A stretch of 37,973 nt of DNA from an uncultured Clostridia bacterium (GCA_947626755.1 CANQTP010000026.1:1-37973), one strand, 5' to 3'; numbered from the stretch's first letter, positions 8,803 to 16,401 are shown. Notes: generated by a model from the letters alone, not told the origin. Numbers and translations are program-made.

Positions 8803-9120
8803 TCACCTTGCTCCGACTTGTATGTGGTTCAGTTCGCCGCCGTAATCCTTTACGGAAACGCTTGTTATTACAAGGGCATTTTCCGGCAGGAAATTTTCAG
8901 CTGTGACCGTTCCGCGAATTATATAATCTTCTTCCCGCACATCAGCCGTAATGTCGGGGATATATACTGCCGCCTTGTCGGCATTTTCCTGACCGTACTT
9001 CTTGACTTCATAGCCCTTGACTTCCTGCCACATACAAGGATATGTCCCAACAGCAATGTAGCTGCCGTTATCGTCTATGCGGAATATCGTGCAATCTGTG
9101 TTTGTTATCATCAAAGCCAT
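8803..9120 (-). CDS. Phage head-closure-like protein
   Basis: The gene encodes 105 residues from ATG 9120 with AGGCGGTG upstream. The start overlaps the end of the upstream connector gene by 10 bases, so translation is coupled. The protein is mostly beta strand with no transmembrane segment (FRIDDNGSYIAVGTYPCMW; IIRGTVTAENFLPENALVIT). It is a small protein between the connector and the gp10-like protein, where head-closure proteins of the gp16/DUF6751 type are found. I recognise the arrangement better than the sequence. Confidence 0.7.
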   Translation of the reverse strand: MALMITNTDCTIFRIDDNGSYIAVGTYPCMWQEVKGYEVKKYGQENADKAAVYIPDITADVREEDYIIRGTVTAENFLPENALVITSVSVKDYGGELNHIQVGAR

Positions 9121-9464
9121 TTCACCGCCTTGACAAGATCAGCAAGGTAAAGATTTATCGCATCGTCAAGTTTCTGTGTTTCGGAACGCTGAGTTCCCAC
9201 GGCATAGGAAACCGACAGATCGCCGACGCTTTCGGAAGCCTTTACCCCGCCGCCCGTTTCGCTCTGACACATGACATCGGAAAGGGCGCAGCAGGCTTTC
9301 TTTACCCGCTCTTCCATTTCCTCGGTTATAGCGGCTTTTTTGAGGATATACTCGGTGCGGCTGTCGATGTAGTCGGAAGCACGCTCCGAAAACCGCCCGA
9401 AAGCGGTCTCGGATAATGCTCCCCTGTAGGTATCACGGTAAAATTCAAAATCTGCATATGCCAT
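9111..9464 (-). CDS. Phage head-tail connector (gp6-like adaptor)
   Basis: The gene encodes 117 residues from ATG 9464 behind GGTGGTGA. The protein is helical, beginning MAYADFEFYRDTYRG, followed by a helix containing ASDYIDSRTEYILKK and a long C-terminal helix. This is the usual look of gp6-like head-tail adaptor proteins, which form a ring under the portal and lie directly after the major capsid gene. The gap to the capsid gene is 25 bp. Confidence 0.82.
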   Translation of the reverse strand: MAYADFEFYRDTYRGALSETAFGRFSERASDYIDSRTEYILKKAAITEEMEERVKKACCALSDVMCQSETGGGVKASESVGDLSVSYAVGTQRSETQKLDDAINLYLADLVKAVKWL

Positions 9465-9489
9465 AATTTCACCACCACTTAATTACGCA

Positions 9490-10635
9490 TCAGGATTTAG
9501 TTACTTTTACGGTGTAGGTCTTGCTGTAAGAGCCGTTTGTGACCTTAACGGTAACAATGTTCTCGCCCTCACTCCACGTCGCCGCTGACCCGCTTTCGAC
9601 GACGGTTTCTCCGTTTTTTATTTCCACCGCTGCACCGCTTTCGGCAGCTGTCGCTGTTGCGGTAATATTATCGCTCTCATTGCTTGTTGTGGTGGTGTAC
9701 GCGGTAACATCTGCGGAGAATGTAGGTTCAAGGGAACATTCGCCGATAGTCAGCGTTGACAGTGATGTGTCAAGCGGCTTGGGAACAAGCGCGGAGAACG
9801 CTTCCGGCTTTACGCAAAGGTAGCCTATACGCATTGTAGCCTTGATGGCAGCCATGTCCTGTTCCGCAAGGGAAAGAGGTTTGCCGTCATCGTCAATGTA
9901 GTTCTGGAGCGTTGCTTCGGTAAGTATTTCATAGGAAATATCATCACGGATACCCACAAGAGAGTACTTCCATTCGCCCGCGACAAGGACAGCTCTGTCG
10001 TCTATCCATGCGCCGTTCCTTACGAACTCAATAGGCTGTCCGTAGAGTTCATTCTGATCCGTGCCTGTGATGAATATGGGCGCGCCGTTTGCGTCGCGGA
10101 GCTTTCTCAGCGAATTCTTAACGCCTATCTTTGCGGCAAAACCGTCCACATCATAGCCGTTGCTTTCAACGTTTGCCATAACGTCAGAAACGGCAAGGTC
10201 AAATGAGCTGCTGTCTGCTTCTACCTTCTGACATTTGCCGAGGATAGATGTTTCGTATAAACCATCACCGAACAGCGCAGCAGAATCGAACTTCTCATAG
10301 AAACTCTGTGCTATGCTGTCCTGAAGCTCTGCAAATACATCAATTGTGGAATCTTCGAGCTTTTCCTTTGTCACCGGGATAATTACCGCAAGCTTCTTTG
10401 CTTTGAGTTCGGGGAATATCCATGTTGCGCCCGAAGCACCGATACGCTGACCTTCTCCGACCCAGTAAGCACCTGCTCCGCCTGTCATAACGGGTATCTT
10501 TTTGGTATCGCTTTTCATCTGTTCGACCCGGGACAGCCTGATAACGCTTGATCCGCGAGCCACCTTTTTGATAATGTAATTTGCCTGTTCAACGGGTACA
10601 AAACCGCTGAGTTCGTCCTTTAAGTATTTTGCCAT
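9490..10635 (-). CDS. Phage major capsid protein (HK97 fold) with C-terminal Ig-like domain
   Basis: The gene encodes 381 residues from ATG 10635 behind GGAGGGAA. Residues ~1-285 are an HK97-type capsid protein: RLSRVEQMKSDTKKIPVM, WVGEGQRIGAS, AVIIPVTKEKLEDSTIDVFA and the C-terminal MRIGYLCVKPEAFSAL are typical of the phage major capsid family of Firmicutes. Residues ~295-381 form an added beta-sandwich (cadherin-like/Ig-like, ending TVKVTNGSYSKTYTVKVTKS) that would sit on the outside of the shell, a known type of built-in decoration. It follows the scaffold gene, as expected. Confidence 0.92.
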   Translation of the reverse strand: MAKYLKDELSGFVPVEQANYIIKKVARGSSVIRLSRVEQMKSDTKKIPVMTGGAGAYWVGEGQRIGASGATWIFPELKAKKLAVIIPVTKEKLEDSTIDVFAELQDSIAQSFYEKFDSAALFGDGLYETSILGKCQKVEADSSSFDLAVSDVMANVESNGYDVDGFAAKIGVKNSLRKLRDANGAPIFITGTDQNELYGQPIEFVRNGAWIDDRAVLVAGEWKYSLVGIRDDISYEILTEATLQNYIDDDGKPLSLAEQDMAAIKATMRIGYLCVKPEAFSALVPKPLDTSLSTLTIGECSLEPTFSADVTAYTTTTSNESDNITATATAAESGAAVEIKNGETVVESGSAATWSEGENIVTVKVTNGSYSKTYTVKVTKS

Positions 10636-10658
10636 TATAAATTCCCTCCACTTAATTT

Positions 10659-10745
10659 AATTCGTAATTCTTAATGCGTAATTCGTAATTAAAAGCGTGC
10701 GGATCCGGTCTGCTAATTACGCATTACGAATTACGCATTACGCAT
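10659..10745. repeat. Intergenic inverted repeat built from ATTCGTAATT / AATTACGCATTACG units
   Basis: Left arm 10659-10690 and right arm 10714-10745 consist of short units (TTCGTAATT, TGCGTAATT) that are reverse complements of each other, separated by 23 bp. The repeat fills the gap between scaffold and capsid genes, and transcripts would fold into a long AU-rich hairpin. A second copy of the same design lies at 16987-17063. Confidence 0.8.
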
Positions 10746-10747
10746 TA

Positions 10748-11290
10748 TTAATTGCGTTTTACCTGATTTTCCTTGACGATATTCAGGAAGTTTGAGCCTT
10801 TAGCGGAATTTCCCGAAGGCGGATCGCCGTGGGTGAAGCCTGTGTTCACGGGCGTTCCCTCATTTGTTTCAAACAGGAAAGCCTTATCCTTTCTGAGCTG
10901 TTCAAGCTGTTCTGAAACGCCGGTGAGCTTTCCGCCGGGGTCAAGCTTGACAACAGACTTGTCAATAAGTCCCTTGACGATCTCCGTGTCCTTTGCTCCG
11001 CTGCCTGCAAGGGCAAGGGGAAGTGCGCTGTCAAGTTTCAGTGCGGCGGTATCGTCCGCGTACTTCTTGGACATTTCCGCAAGGTCGGCTTTGAGTTTCT
11101 CAACGTCCACGCCGTCAAATTTCTTCACCGCTTCGGTCAGCTCGCCGATCTTGTCGGTCGCCATAGTCAGTTCCGCGTCCTTGTCGGCAAGCTTTTTCTT
11201 TTCGGCGGTAACTTCGGCATCATTCATGGCAATTACCTGTTTAGCCGTGTCCTCGGCAATGCCGAGCTTTGTTAATGCTTCAAGTTTCAT
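10748..11290 (-). CDS. Phage capsid scaffold protein (Gp20-like)
   Basis: The gene encodes 180 residues from ATG 11290 with AAAGGAAC upstream. The N-terminal ~90 residues are an acidic/lysine-rich coiled coil (VTAEKKKLADKDAELTMATD, then KFDGVDVEKLKADLAEMSKK). The centre is LDSALPLALAGSGAKDTEIV, a hallmark of the phage minor structural Gp20 scaffold family, and the C-terminus is disordered. It lies immediately before the major capsid gene. It would guide capsid assembly and leave or be degraded before DNA filling. Confidence 0.88.
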   Translation of the reverse strand: MKLEALTKLGIAEDTAKQVIAMNDAEVTAEKKKLADKDAELTMATDKIGELTEAVKKFDGVDVEKLKADLAEMSKKYADDTAALKLDSALPLALAGSGAKDTEIVKGLIDKSVVKLDPGGKLTGVSEQLEQLRKDKAFLFETNEGTPVNTGFTHGDPPSGNSAKGSNFLNIVKENQVKRN

Positions 11291-11318
11291 AGCTTATCGT
11301 TCCTTTCGTTTTTGGTAT

Positions 11319-11348
11319 AAAAAAGCTCCTTAAAACGGTGTTTTAAGG
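11319..11348 (-). terminator. Intrinsic terminator inside the late operon
   Basis: On the minus strand CCTTAAAAC, a 3-base loop and GTTTTAAGG form a 9-bp stem (11328-11348), followed by AGCTTTTTTA. It stands after the two small genes downstream of the MuF gene and before the scaffold gene, so late transcription must read through it to make capsid and tail. Confidence 0.75.
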
Positions 11349-11370
11349 GCGTTTTTACAGGATTTTAAGT

Positions 11371-11556
11371 TCAGATTTTCACTTCCGAAAGCTTGCATAT
11401 TATCAGGTTACTTGGTTTATCTTCAAGCATACAGCCCGATACGCCGTTGCTTCGGTATTTGACTACGGCACTATCGGGATATATATGCAATTCCTGAATG
11501 TCTGTTATAACTCTGTCTTTGTGGATAATTGCTATGTTGTTCAGTTTCGCTTTCAT
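11371..11556 (-). CDS. Hypothetical small protein in MuF toxin/immunity region
   Basis: The gene encodes 61 residues from ATG 11556 with AAAGGAGCTGATGAA upstream. The protein is mainly beta strand (ITDIQELHIYPDSAVVKYRS) with two cysteines and no transmembrane segment. It lies between a hairpin at 11584-11608 and a terminator at 11319-11348, next to the putative immunity gene of the MuF toxin-like protein. I recognise no family. A second immunity or accessory protein is possible from position only. Confidence 0.55.
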   Translation of the reverse strand: MKAKLNNIAIIHKDRVITDIQELHIYPDSAVVKYRSNGVSGCMLEDKPSNLIICKLSEVKI

Positions 11557-11583
11557 TTCATCAGCTCCTTTCCGGCAAAATTA

Positions 11584-11608
11584 AAAGCACCCTGTTCAAG
11601 AGTGCTTT
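11584..11608 (-). terminator. Hairpin, possible weak terminator
   Basis: The arms AAAGCAC and GTGCTTT (11584-11590 and 11602-11608) form a 7-bp stem, followed on the minus strand by TTAATTTT. It lies between the 74-residue and 61-residue genes. The short U-run makes termination uncertain. Confidence 0.45.
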
Positions 11609-11639
11609 CTTTTATTCAATACTGACTTACTGATATTCA

Positions 11640-11864
11640 TTAATCTATAATTATTTCCGGCGTTTTCAAATATTTAGGCGGTACAGTTCCGTAAGCTTCA
11701 ATTGTGTAATCAAAGTCATCTTCAATACTTTTATCGATCAGATCAGAAAATTTATTAAAATCTCTTTCACTGTCAATTTCCATATATCCCGGAATTTTGC
11801 AGCCATAACCAAAATGACGGCTGAACTTTATTACCGGTTCGTCCCAAGGTATTGATTTTTTCAT
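11640..11864 (-). CDS. Putative immunity protein for the MuF-linked toxin domain
   Basis: The gene encodes 74 residues; its ATG at 11864 overlaps the stop of the MuF gene (ATGA), so it is translationally coupled. The protein is acidic (EIDSERDFNKFSDLIDKSIE) with no membrane segment or known motif. A small acidic protein right behind a phage head protein with a toxin-like C-terminal enzyme domain is the usual position of a cognate immunity protein in MuF and other polymorphic toxin systems. The immunity role is inferred from position, size and charge. Confidence 0.6.
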   Translation of the reverse strand: MKKSIPWDEPVIKFSRHFGYGCKIPGYMEIDSERDFNKFSDLIDKSIEDDFDYTIEAYGTVPPKYLKTPEIIID

Positions 11865-13780
11865 TTTACCGCCTCCTCTAATTTAGTTTCAAAATATTTT
11901 AAAGCGTTTGGGAAATATTTTTGCATTTCTGAATATCTTGTTTTGTCAAATTGAGCTTCATACATATGTGCAAATGCTTCTGATGTGATTGAATGATTAG
12001 CCCAATACGATGTACCATCAGAATATGGAGAATGTATTGCACACCCCTGTATATTACCTTGTGTCAAGCCGTCAAGCATATCTGAAACAGCAGAATGTTT
12101 TCTCATGTTGCCCAATTCGGAAGATATTTTCTTATCTACTTTATCAAATGTTTTGAGATTGTACTTTTTTCCTATGCTTTCTCTATAATTCTTAACATCA
12201 GCATAAAGTAAATCACTAAATCTTTTATCATTTGAGAGTTTTCCTGCCATATCATCTATCATATGCCCATGCTCATGAAACCATGTCGCACATTTTCCAC
12301 GTTCATTATTTAAATCGGCATTGTAATGCATACTTATCTTTTTAGTAACAGTATTATAATGTGCCACTCCCTCATATGAAGCATTAGCGACTGAATCCTG
12401 CGGAACAAATTTACTGAAAGCTTTCTTAGCTGCATCAGAACCACGAGAGAATTTACCTCTTACTGCCGCATAGTATTCTTTGGAAACACGGCTGTCCGCT
12501 CTGAGCTTTTCTTTGAATTTTCCAAGATCCGACTGTTGTTCTTCTTTAATTATAGCACTTTTAGCAGCTTTGTCAAGCTCATAATTTTTCGCCGCATGAA
12601 CCGCTTTCTGCGAAACGCTCCTGTTGAACCCGTCCACACGGACTCTTGAACTATCCGGCAGCAGTCCGGTGTTTTTCAGATGTTCGTTAAGCCGTCCCTC
12701 TTGCCTTTTCAGAACAGCAGATTTACGGGCAAACTCTCTGTCAAGCTTTTCTTTCAGCGCAGGATCGGCAGCGGAACGCGCCCCGTCCAGAGCCGCAAGC
12801 TCTCTCTTTGACTTTCTTATTGCCCGTTCATAAGAACGCTGCTTCTGCGTGTCCTCATAAACGCGGGCGTTTTCCTCTTTGGTAAAGTCGGGAACGCTTG
12901 CCCTTTCGGAAAGCCCCTCAAAATACGGGTAAAAGGAATGTCGGCAGTTCCAGCCGCACAAGCCCTCTCCCGTTCCGTAACCTGTTGCGTCGTAAAAGTA
13001 CGGATATTTCGGATCGTCCTTGTCAAGGGAATAGACCTGCCCTTGCCATTCGGCGTGAGAGGGTCGCGCTCCGAGGTGCGAATCCACCTCAACGAGCCTG
13101 CTGTCCATTTCCTTTGCAAGGTCAAGCTGCATATCTCCGCAGGTCTTTCCAACGGCGGTAACGATAGCGCGCCTTACCGCAACATCAAGCTGATCTGTAT
13201 GCCCTGACGGATACTTTACGGCTTTAAGACCGTCCGCTCCCAGCTTTTTGACCGCGTCAAATACCGCCTGATCGGGCGTGAATGCTCCGCTGGTTACTTT
13301 CAGATACGCAAGATCAAGAGCTTCTGCAAGCTGACTGTTTGCCGCTGCCGCCGCGGAATTGGTAAGGTTCCGCATCAAGCCGTTTGTGTTCTTTAAACCC
13401 CTGTTAAGGGTATTTGAAAAGGCTTTTGAACGGGTGTAATTTGTCAGCTTTTCGCGGTAATTTTCAGACAGTATTCCGTCATCAACGGCAAATTCATATA
13501 TCTGCCTGTCCTCGGCAATAGCCGTTTTTACCGCATCGGTGTAAAGCTCCTTAACGGTATTTTCACGGGCTTTCAAGCCTTTTGCAATGCGCTTTTTGAC
13601 TTCCTGCGAGGAAAGCGTAAGCTGATTTGCTTTGATAAGCTGCCATTCGGCAGTGGAAGTCAGGTAATTTACCTTTGTGATGCGCCTGCAAATATCGGAA
13701 ATGATCTCGTCTTGCAGTTCCGACATTAATTTTATCACAGCTTCGGGCAGTTTGTCAAGGTATTGCGGCGATAATGCCAT
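11861..13780 (-). CDS. Phage minor head protein (MuF/min-cap2) with C-terminal HExxH metallopeptidase toxin-like domain
   Basis: This 639-residue protein starts at ATG 13780, overlapping the portal stop as TAATG. Residues ~1-300 form the minor capsid/MuF part, with the diagnostic SHLGARPSHAEWQGQVYS (~234-251), GYGTGEGLCGWNCRHSFYPY (~267-286) and a basic linker to ~420. The C-terminal ~220 residues carry FHEHGHMIDD (zinc site HEHGH at 502-506) and a downstream SEAFAHMYE (E601), a gluzincin pattern like that of anthrax lethal-factor-type peptidases. MuF proteins are packed in the head and can enter the next cell with DNA. C-terminal toxin exchange in MuF proteins is known; the target here is unknown. 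A small putative immunity gene follows at once. Confidence 0.85.
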   Translation of the reverse strand: MALSPQYLDKLPEAVIKLMSELQDEIISDICRRITKVNYLTSTAEWQLIKANQLTLSSQEVKKRIAKGLKARENTVKELYTDAVKTAIAEDRQIYEFAVDDGILSENYREKLTNYTRSKAFSNTLNRGLKNTNGLMRNLTNSAAAAANSQLAEALDLAYLKVTSGAFTPDQAVFDAVKKLGADGLKAVKYPSGHTDQLDVAVRRAIVTAVGKTCGDMQLDLAKEMDSRLVEVDSHLGARPSHAEWQGQVYSLDKDDPKYPYFYDATGYGTGEGLCGWNCRHSFYPYFEGLSERASVPDFTKEENARVYEDTQKQRSYERAIRKSKRELAALDGARSAADPALKEKLDREFARKSAVLKRQEGRLNEHLKNTGLLPDSSRVRVDGFNRSVSQKAVHAAKNYELDKAAKSAIIKEEQQSDLGKFKEKLRADSRVSKEYYAAVRGKFSRGSDAAKKAFSKFVPQDSVANASYEGVAHYNTVTKKISMHYNADLNNERGKCATWFHEHGHMIDDMAGKLSNDKRFSDLLYADVKNYRESIGKKYNLKTFDKVDKKISSELGNMRKHSAVSDMLDGLTQGNIQGCAIHSPYSDGTSYWANHSITSEAFAHMYEAQFDKTRYSEMQKYFPNALKYFETKLEEAVK

Positions 13781-14154
13781 TACGCATCATCTCCGAATCC
13801 CATGTCGATCTCCTGCGAGCCTTGTATTTCGTCAATAGCCGCACGGGCGTTTTCCTTCGATTCGCCATACCATTTCATGCGGAACTCCCACGGTGCTTTT
13901 ACGCCCGCCTGAACCTCGCCCAGATCCTGCAAGCGTTCCGCAGCTTCGTCAATTACCACCGACTTGTCAAAGCATATCTCAATTTCGGGATCGTCGGAAA
14001 TATCCGCGCCGATGAAATTCCTGCCTATGTAAATTACCGAGCGTATCAGGGAAAGCAGGAACTTTTCAACAGCCAGATAATGCTTGTCGGCGTTCTGGAT
14101 AAGATCCTGACGGTCACCCGTGTACTGGGTGGCGTAGTAACTTCCTACCCCTCC
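13780..14154 (-). pseudogene. Phage portal protein, C-terminal remnant
   Basis: About 120 residues of a portal C-terminus remain (YATQYTGDRQDLIQNADKHY, then SDDPEIEICFDKSVVIDEAA and KAPWEFRMKWYGES), typical of SPP1-like portal proteins of Clostridial phages, which are usually over 400 residues. The open frame runs back to 14271, but residues upstream of ~14154 are AT-rich foreign sequence that includes a terminator, so there is no normal N-terminus. About three quarters of the gene is gone. The stop overlaps the MuF start as in an intact phage. Without clip and wing domains no portal ring should form. Confidence 0.8.
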
Positions 14155-14201
14155 CGAAAATAAATACATAAATTTAAAAATTTTAATAAAATAATATAAA
14201 T

Positions 14202-14240
14202 GGAAAAGACGTGCCGTAAATATAAAGACACGTCTTTTCC
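14202..14240 (-). terminator. Intrinsic terminator after the FN3/cell-wall-binding gene
   Basis: GGAAAAGACGTG (14202-14213) pairs with CACGTCTTTTCC (14229-14240) in a 12-bp perfect stem, followed on the minus strand by a T-rich tract. It lies 62 bp after the stop of the secreted-protein gene and before the portal remnant, so it belongs to the inserted segment and would block transcription into the downstream head genes unless it is read through. Confidence 0.8.
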
Positions 14241-14302
14241 GTTTTAAATTATTTTGTTTTGCACATTTCAATAAATTGCTTTAGGTTCAGACATAAAACA
14301 TA

Positions 14303-15406
14303 TCAATATCCCATTTCAGATAATTTATCAGAAATAGCTTCATTTATCAGAGAAAGTTCATTTTTAAAAGAGTGATATTCTCCAAGATCTTCCGGATTTC
14401 CGTCAGAAGTACCCATTATTTTTTGATCTTTAAATCCATAAGGATTTAACGGCTTTCCGATGCTGCTTTTTTCGAGTTCGTCCACTTCCTCTCCGGATTC
14501 ACTTTTATGTGTTATCAAAAAGTATGTTTCCGAATCTCTTGCGCCAAAACTATTTTTAGCAGAGATCGTCATCCAATATCCAAAATATCTATCAAAATAG
14601 TTATAATTATGAGCGGTAATGATTTTAACCGATGATGGATCTTTAAAACCATAAATGTATGTTATAACATCATCAACCAATTTTTGACCTTCTTCCGAAA
14701 GCAATACATAAGCAGGTAATTTGCCATTTACCGTTCCATCTGAATTAATAGTATAATTTGTTCCGTCAATATTTTTAGTTGTATTTGTAAACATTTTACC
14801 TGTATTGGAGAAATAATAGTAATTATCCCCGGCTTTAAGTCCACTTGTTACAGCGTTATAATTTGTTTTGTCAAAATAATAAGTATATCCATCGACCGTC
14901 TGCCAGCCGGAAGCAATTTTACCATTTACAAAATAATAAATTTTTCCATCATTTCCTTTTCGTAATCCGGTATATTTTGATGATGGTGCTGATGGAATAT
15001 CATTTTTCTTTGTAGTAACTTTTATTTTTTTACTTTTGGTTCCCTCGGTATATGAGTTACCGTTTTGTTTAATAGCAACAACTTTAAAATAATAGGTTGT
15101 ATTCTTCTTCAAATCTGTTATCTTACAAGCTGTATCAGCTATGACTTTGTATTTCAGCCACATATCAAGTTTTGCATTATATTTGTATACTCTATACGCA
15201 TAAGCACCATTTACTGCCTTCCATTTCAGATTGACAGATGTTGAAGTTCTGGTACATGAAAAACCGGTAGGGGCAGGAAGTTTTGATGCCGCTTCCGCTG
15301 TAATTACAAAAGAAGTATTGCTCTCCGTTCCTGCAGGTATACCGGAGCAAAAGCTTACCGCCATAATTGCAGCCGCTGCAAGTGAAGTTATCTTTTTGAA
15401 TTTCAT
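14303..15406 (-). CDS. Secreted protein with FN3 domain and choline-binding-like cell-wall repeats
   Basis: The gene encodes 367 residues from ATG 15406 with AAAGGAG upstream. Signal peptide: MKFKKITSLAAAAIMAVSFC with likely cleavage near residue 40. A fibronectin type III domain spans ~44-133 (VNLKWKAVNGAYAYRVYKYN; YYFKVVAIKQNG). Two to three aromatic/glycine repeats at ~150-228 (GKIYYFVNGKIASGWQTVDG; YYYFSNTGKM) are of the choline-binding/cell-wall-binding type. The last ~135 residues are an unrecognised domain. It is probably displayed on or released from the cell surface. It is not a phage structural gene: it sits in DNA that replaced the terminase-portal junction, opposite a divergent XRE regulator. 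Ligand unknown. Confidence 0.85.
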   Translation of the reverse strand: MKFKKITSLAAAAIMAVSFCSGIPAGTESNTSFVITAEAASKLPAPTGFSCTRTSTSVNLKWKAVNGAYAYRVYKYNAKLDMWLKYKVIADTACKITDLKKNTTYYFKVVAIKQNGNSYTEGTKSKKIKVTTKKNDIPSAPSSKYTGLRKGNDGKIYYFVNGKIASGWQTVDGYTYYFDKTNYNAVTSGLKAGDNYYYFSNTGKMFTNTTKNIDGTNYTINSDGTVNGKLPAYVLLSEEGQKLVDDVITYIYGFKDPSSVKIITAHNYNYFDRYFGYWMTISAKNSFGARDSETYFLITHKSESGEEVDELEKSSIGKPLNPYGFKDQKIMGTSDGNPEDLGEYHSFKNELSLINEAISDKLSEMGY

Positions 15407-15433
15407 ATGATATTCTCCTTTAAATTATATTTT

Positions 15434-15456
15434 TAGCTATTATACCATAATAGCTA
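15434..15456. promoter_or_regulatory. Palindromic operator overlapping the -10 box of the FN3 gene
   Basis: TAGCTATTAT, a 3-base spacer and ATAATAGCTA form a perfect 23-bp dyad. The minus-strand sequence TATAAT (15439-15444) lies inside it and is suitably placed upstream of the FN3 gene start at 15406. The dyad is in the 218-bp gap between this gene and the divergent XRE regulator, its obvious candidate binder. Confidence 0.6.
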
Positions 15457-15624
15457 ATAACCGTTTTTATACAAAATTGGTACAATATAACATATATTGC
15501 TATTTAAACTATACATTAATAATAATTATATCATGTTATACAGGATATGTCAACAAATATTGCGTGTCAAACTGAACAAAAATACATAATATATATTGTA
15601 CAATAAGATAAAAGGAGGATTATT

Positions 15625-15936
15625 ATGGAAATTGAAGAAAAATTTGCTGACAGACTTGTGCAGTTAAGAATGGAGAAAGGCGTATCGGCAAGAGATATGA
15701 GTTTATCTATAGGTCAAAGTCCGGGATATGTGAATAGCATAGAAAACAAGAAAAATTTTCCGTCCATGCTTTCGTTTTTTTATATATGTGAATATCTTGG
15801 CGTGACTCCAAAAGAATTTTTTGAATTTGATATGCAAAGTCCACAAAGATATAACGAAATGATAAATTATCTTAAAAAAATGAGCAAGTCAAAAATCGAT
15901 CACTTGATAGCCATTGCAAAAGATTTGACAGAGTAG
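15625..15936 (+). CDS. XRE-family helix-turn-helix regulator
   Basis: The gene encodes 103 residues from ATG 15625 behind AAAGGAGG. Residues ~8-62 are an XRE/Cro-type helix-turn-helix (RLVQLRMEKGVSARDMSLSI, then PGYVNSIENKKNFPSMLSFF); the rest is a short helical tail (MINYLKKMSKSKIDHLIAIA). It is coded opposite to the phage operon and divergent to the FN3/cell-wall-binding gene, with an operator-like dyad between them, so it probably regulates that gene. Its 3' end overlaps the end of the broken terminase frame. Confidence 0.88.
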   Translation: MEIEEKFADRLVQLRMEKGVSARDMSLSIGQSPGYVNSIENKKNFPSMLSFFYICEYLGVTPKEFFEFDMQSPQRYNEMINYLKKMSKSKIDHLIAIAKDLTE

Positions 15937-16283
15937 CAAACAAAAACAAGCGTTCCACTGTTCGATACGACGGTAAAACCCACCCGGTTCGGGAACGTCC
16001 TTGCCGTATGCTTTCTTTGCCCGCGGAAGTAATGCTCTATCCCGAAACCGTTGCAGTCACCGATAACGAGCTTTGCGGTGGGAGCGGTGGAAGCCGTTGC
16101 AAGGTGCAGCTTGTCGGGAGTCCTGCACAATTCCCGACAGAACGCGATAACATTGTCAACGGTCTTTCCCGCTCTGACCGCGCCCTCTGCCACATTGTAA
16201 ATGCAGTCACGGCAGTTCCTGATATATTCCCTGTGCTTTTCGGAGAAATTATACGGTATCGTCTTTTTGGTTATCAGTGCCAT
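15900..16283 (-). pseudogene. Terminase large subunit, N-terminal remnant
   Basis: From ATG 16283, residues 1-89 are the start of a PBSX-type large terminase: YNFSEKHREYIRNCRDCIYN, then the Walker A-like AEGAVRAGKT, then LHLATASTAPTAKLVIGDC and GFGIEHYFRGQ. Recognisable terminase ends at about 16017. The frame then runs through unrelated residues to a stop at 15900, inside the oppositely coded XRE gene. Walker B and the RNase H-like nuclease domain are missing; normal length is about 420 residues. The protein cannot cut or pump DNA. AAAGGAGGAGG lies ~25 bases upstream of the ATG, with a 15-base hairpin between them. Confidence 0.85.
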
Positions 16284-16290
16284 AAAAATT

Positions 16291-16401
16291 GCTTGCGAAG
16301 CAAGCCTCCTCCTTTCCAACGTTTTGCGGTTTTGCTTTAGCAAAATTTCGGACGTGAGTCCGAAAAGCAAAACTTGGTGCTGAAAAATTATTTTTTCAGC
16401 A
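16291..16401 (-). repeat. Structured intergenic element, copy 1 (before large terminase)
   Basis: Read on the minus strand: a dyad around the stop of the small terminase gene (GCTGAAAAA...TTTTTCAGC), then GTTTTGC, the hairpin TTCGGAC-TCAC-GTCCGAA, the hairpin TTTTGCTAAAGCAAAA, CGCAAAAC, then AAAGGAGGAGG and a further hairpin GCTTGC-TTC-GCAAGC before the start codon. It is nearly identical to the copies at 18841-18957 and 23909-23993. GTTTTGC can pair with GCAAAAC, so two alternative folds are possible. Confidence 0.85.

Noticed and set aside
14155-14271. Upstream extension of the portal frame
   Set aside because: It runs through a terminator and AT-rich inserted DNA; not portal sequence and without a start signal.
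16284-16370. Longer start for the terminase remnant
   Set aside because: The extra codons are the structured element itself; the binding site lies downstream of that ATG.
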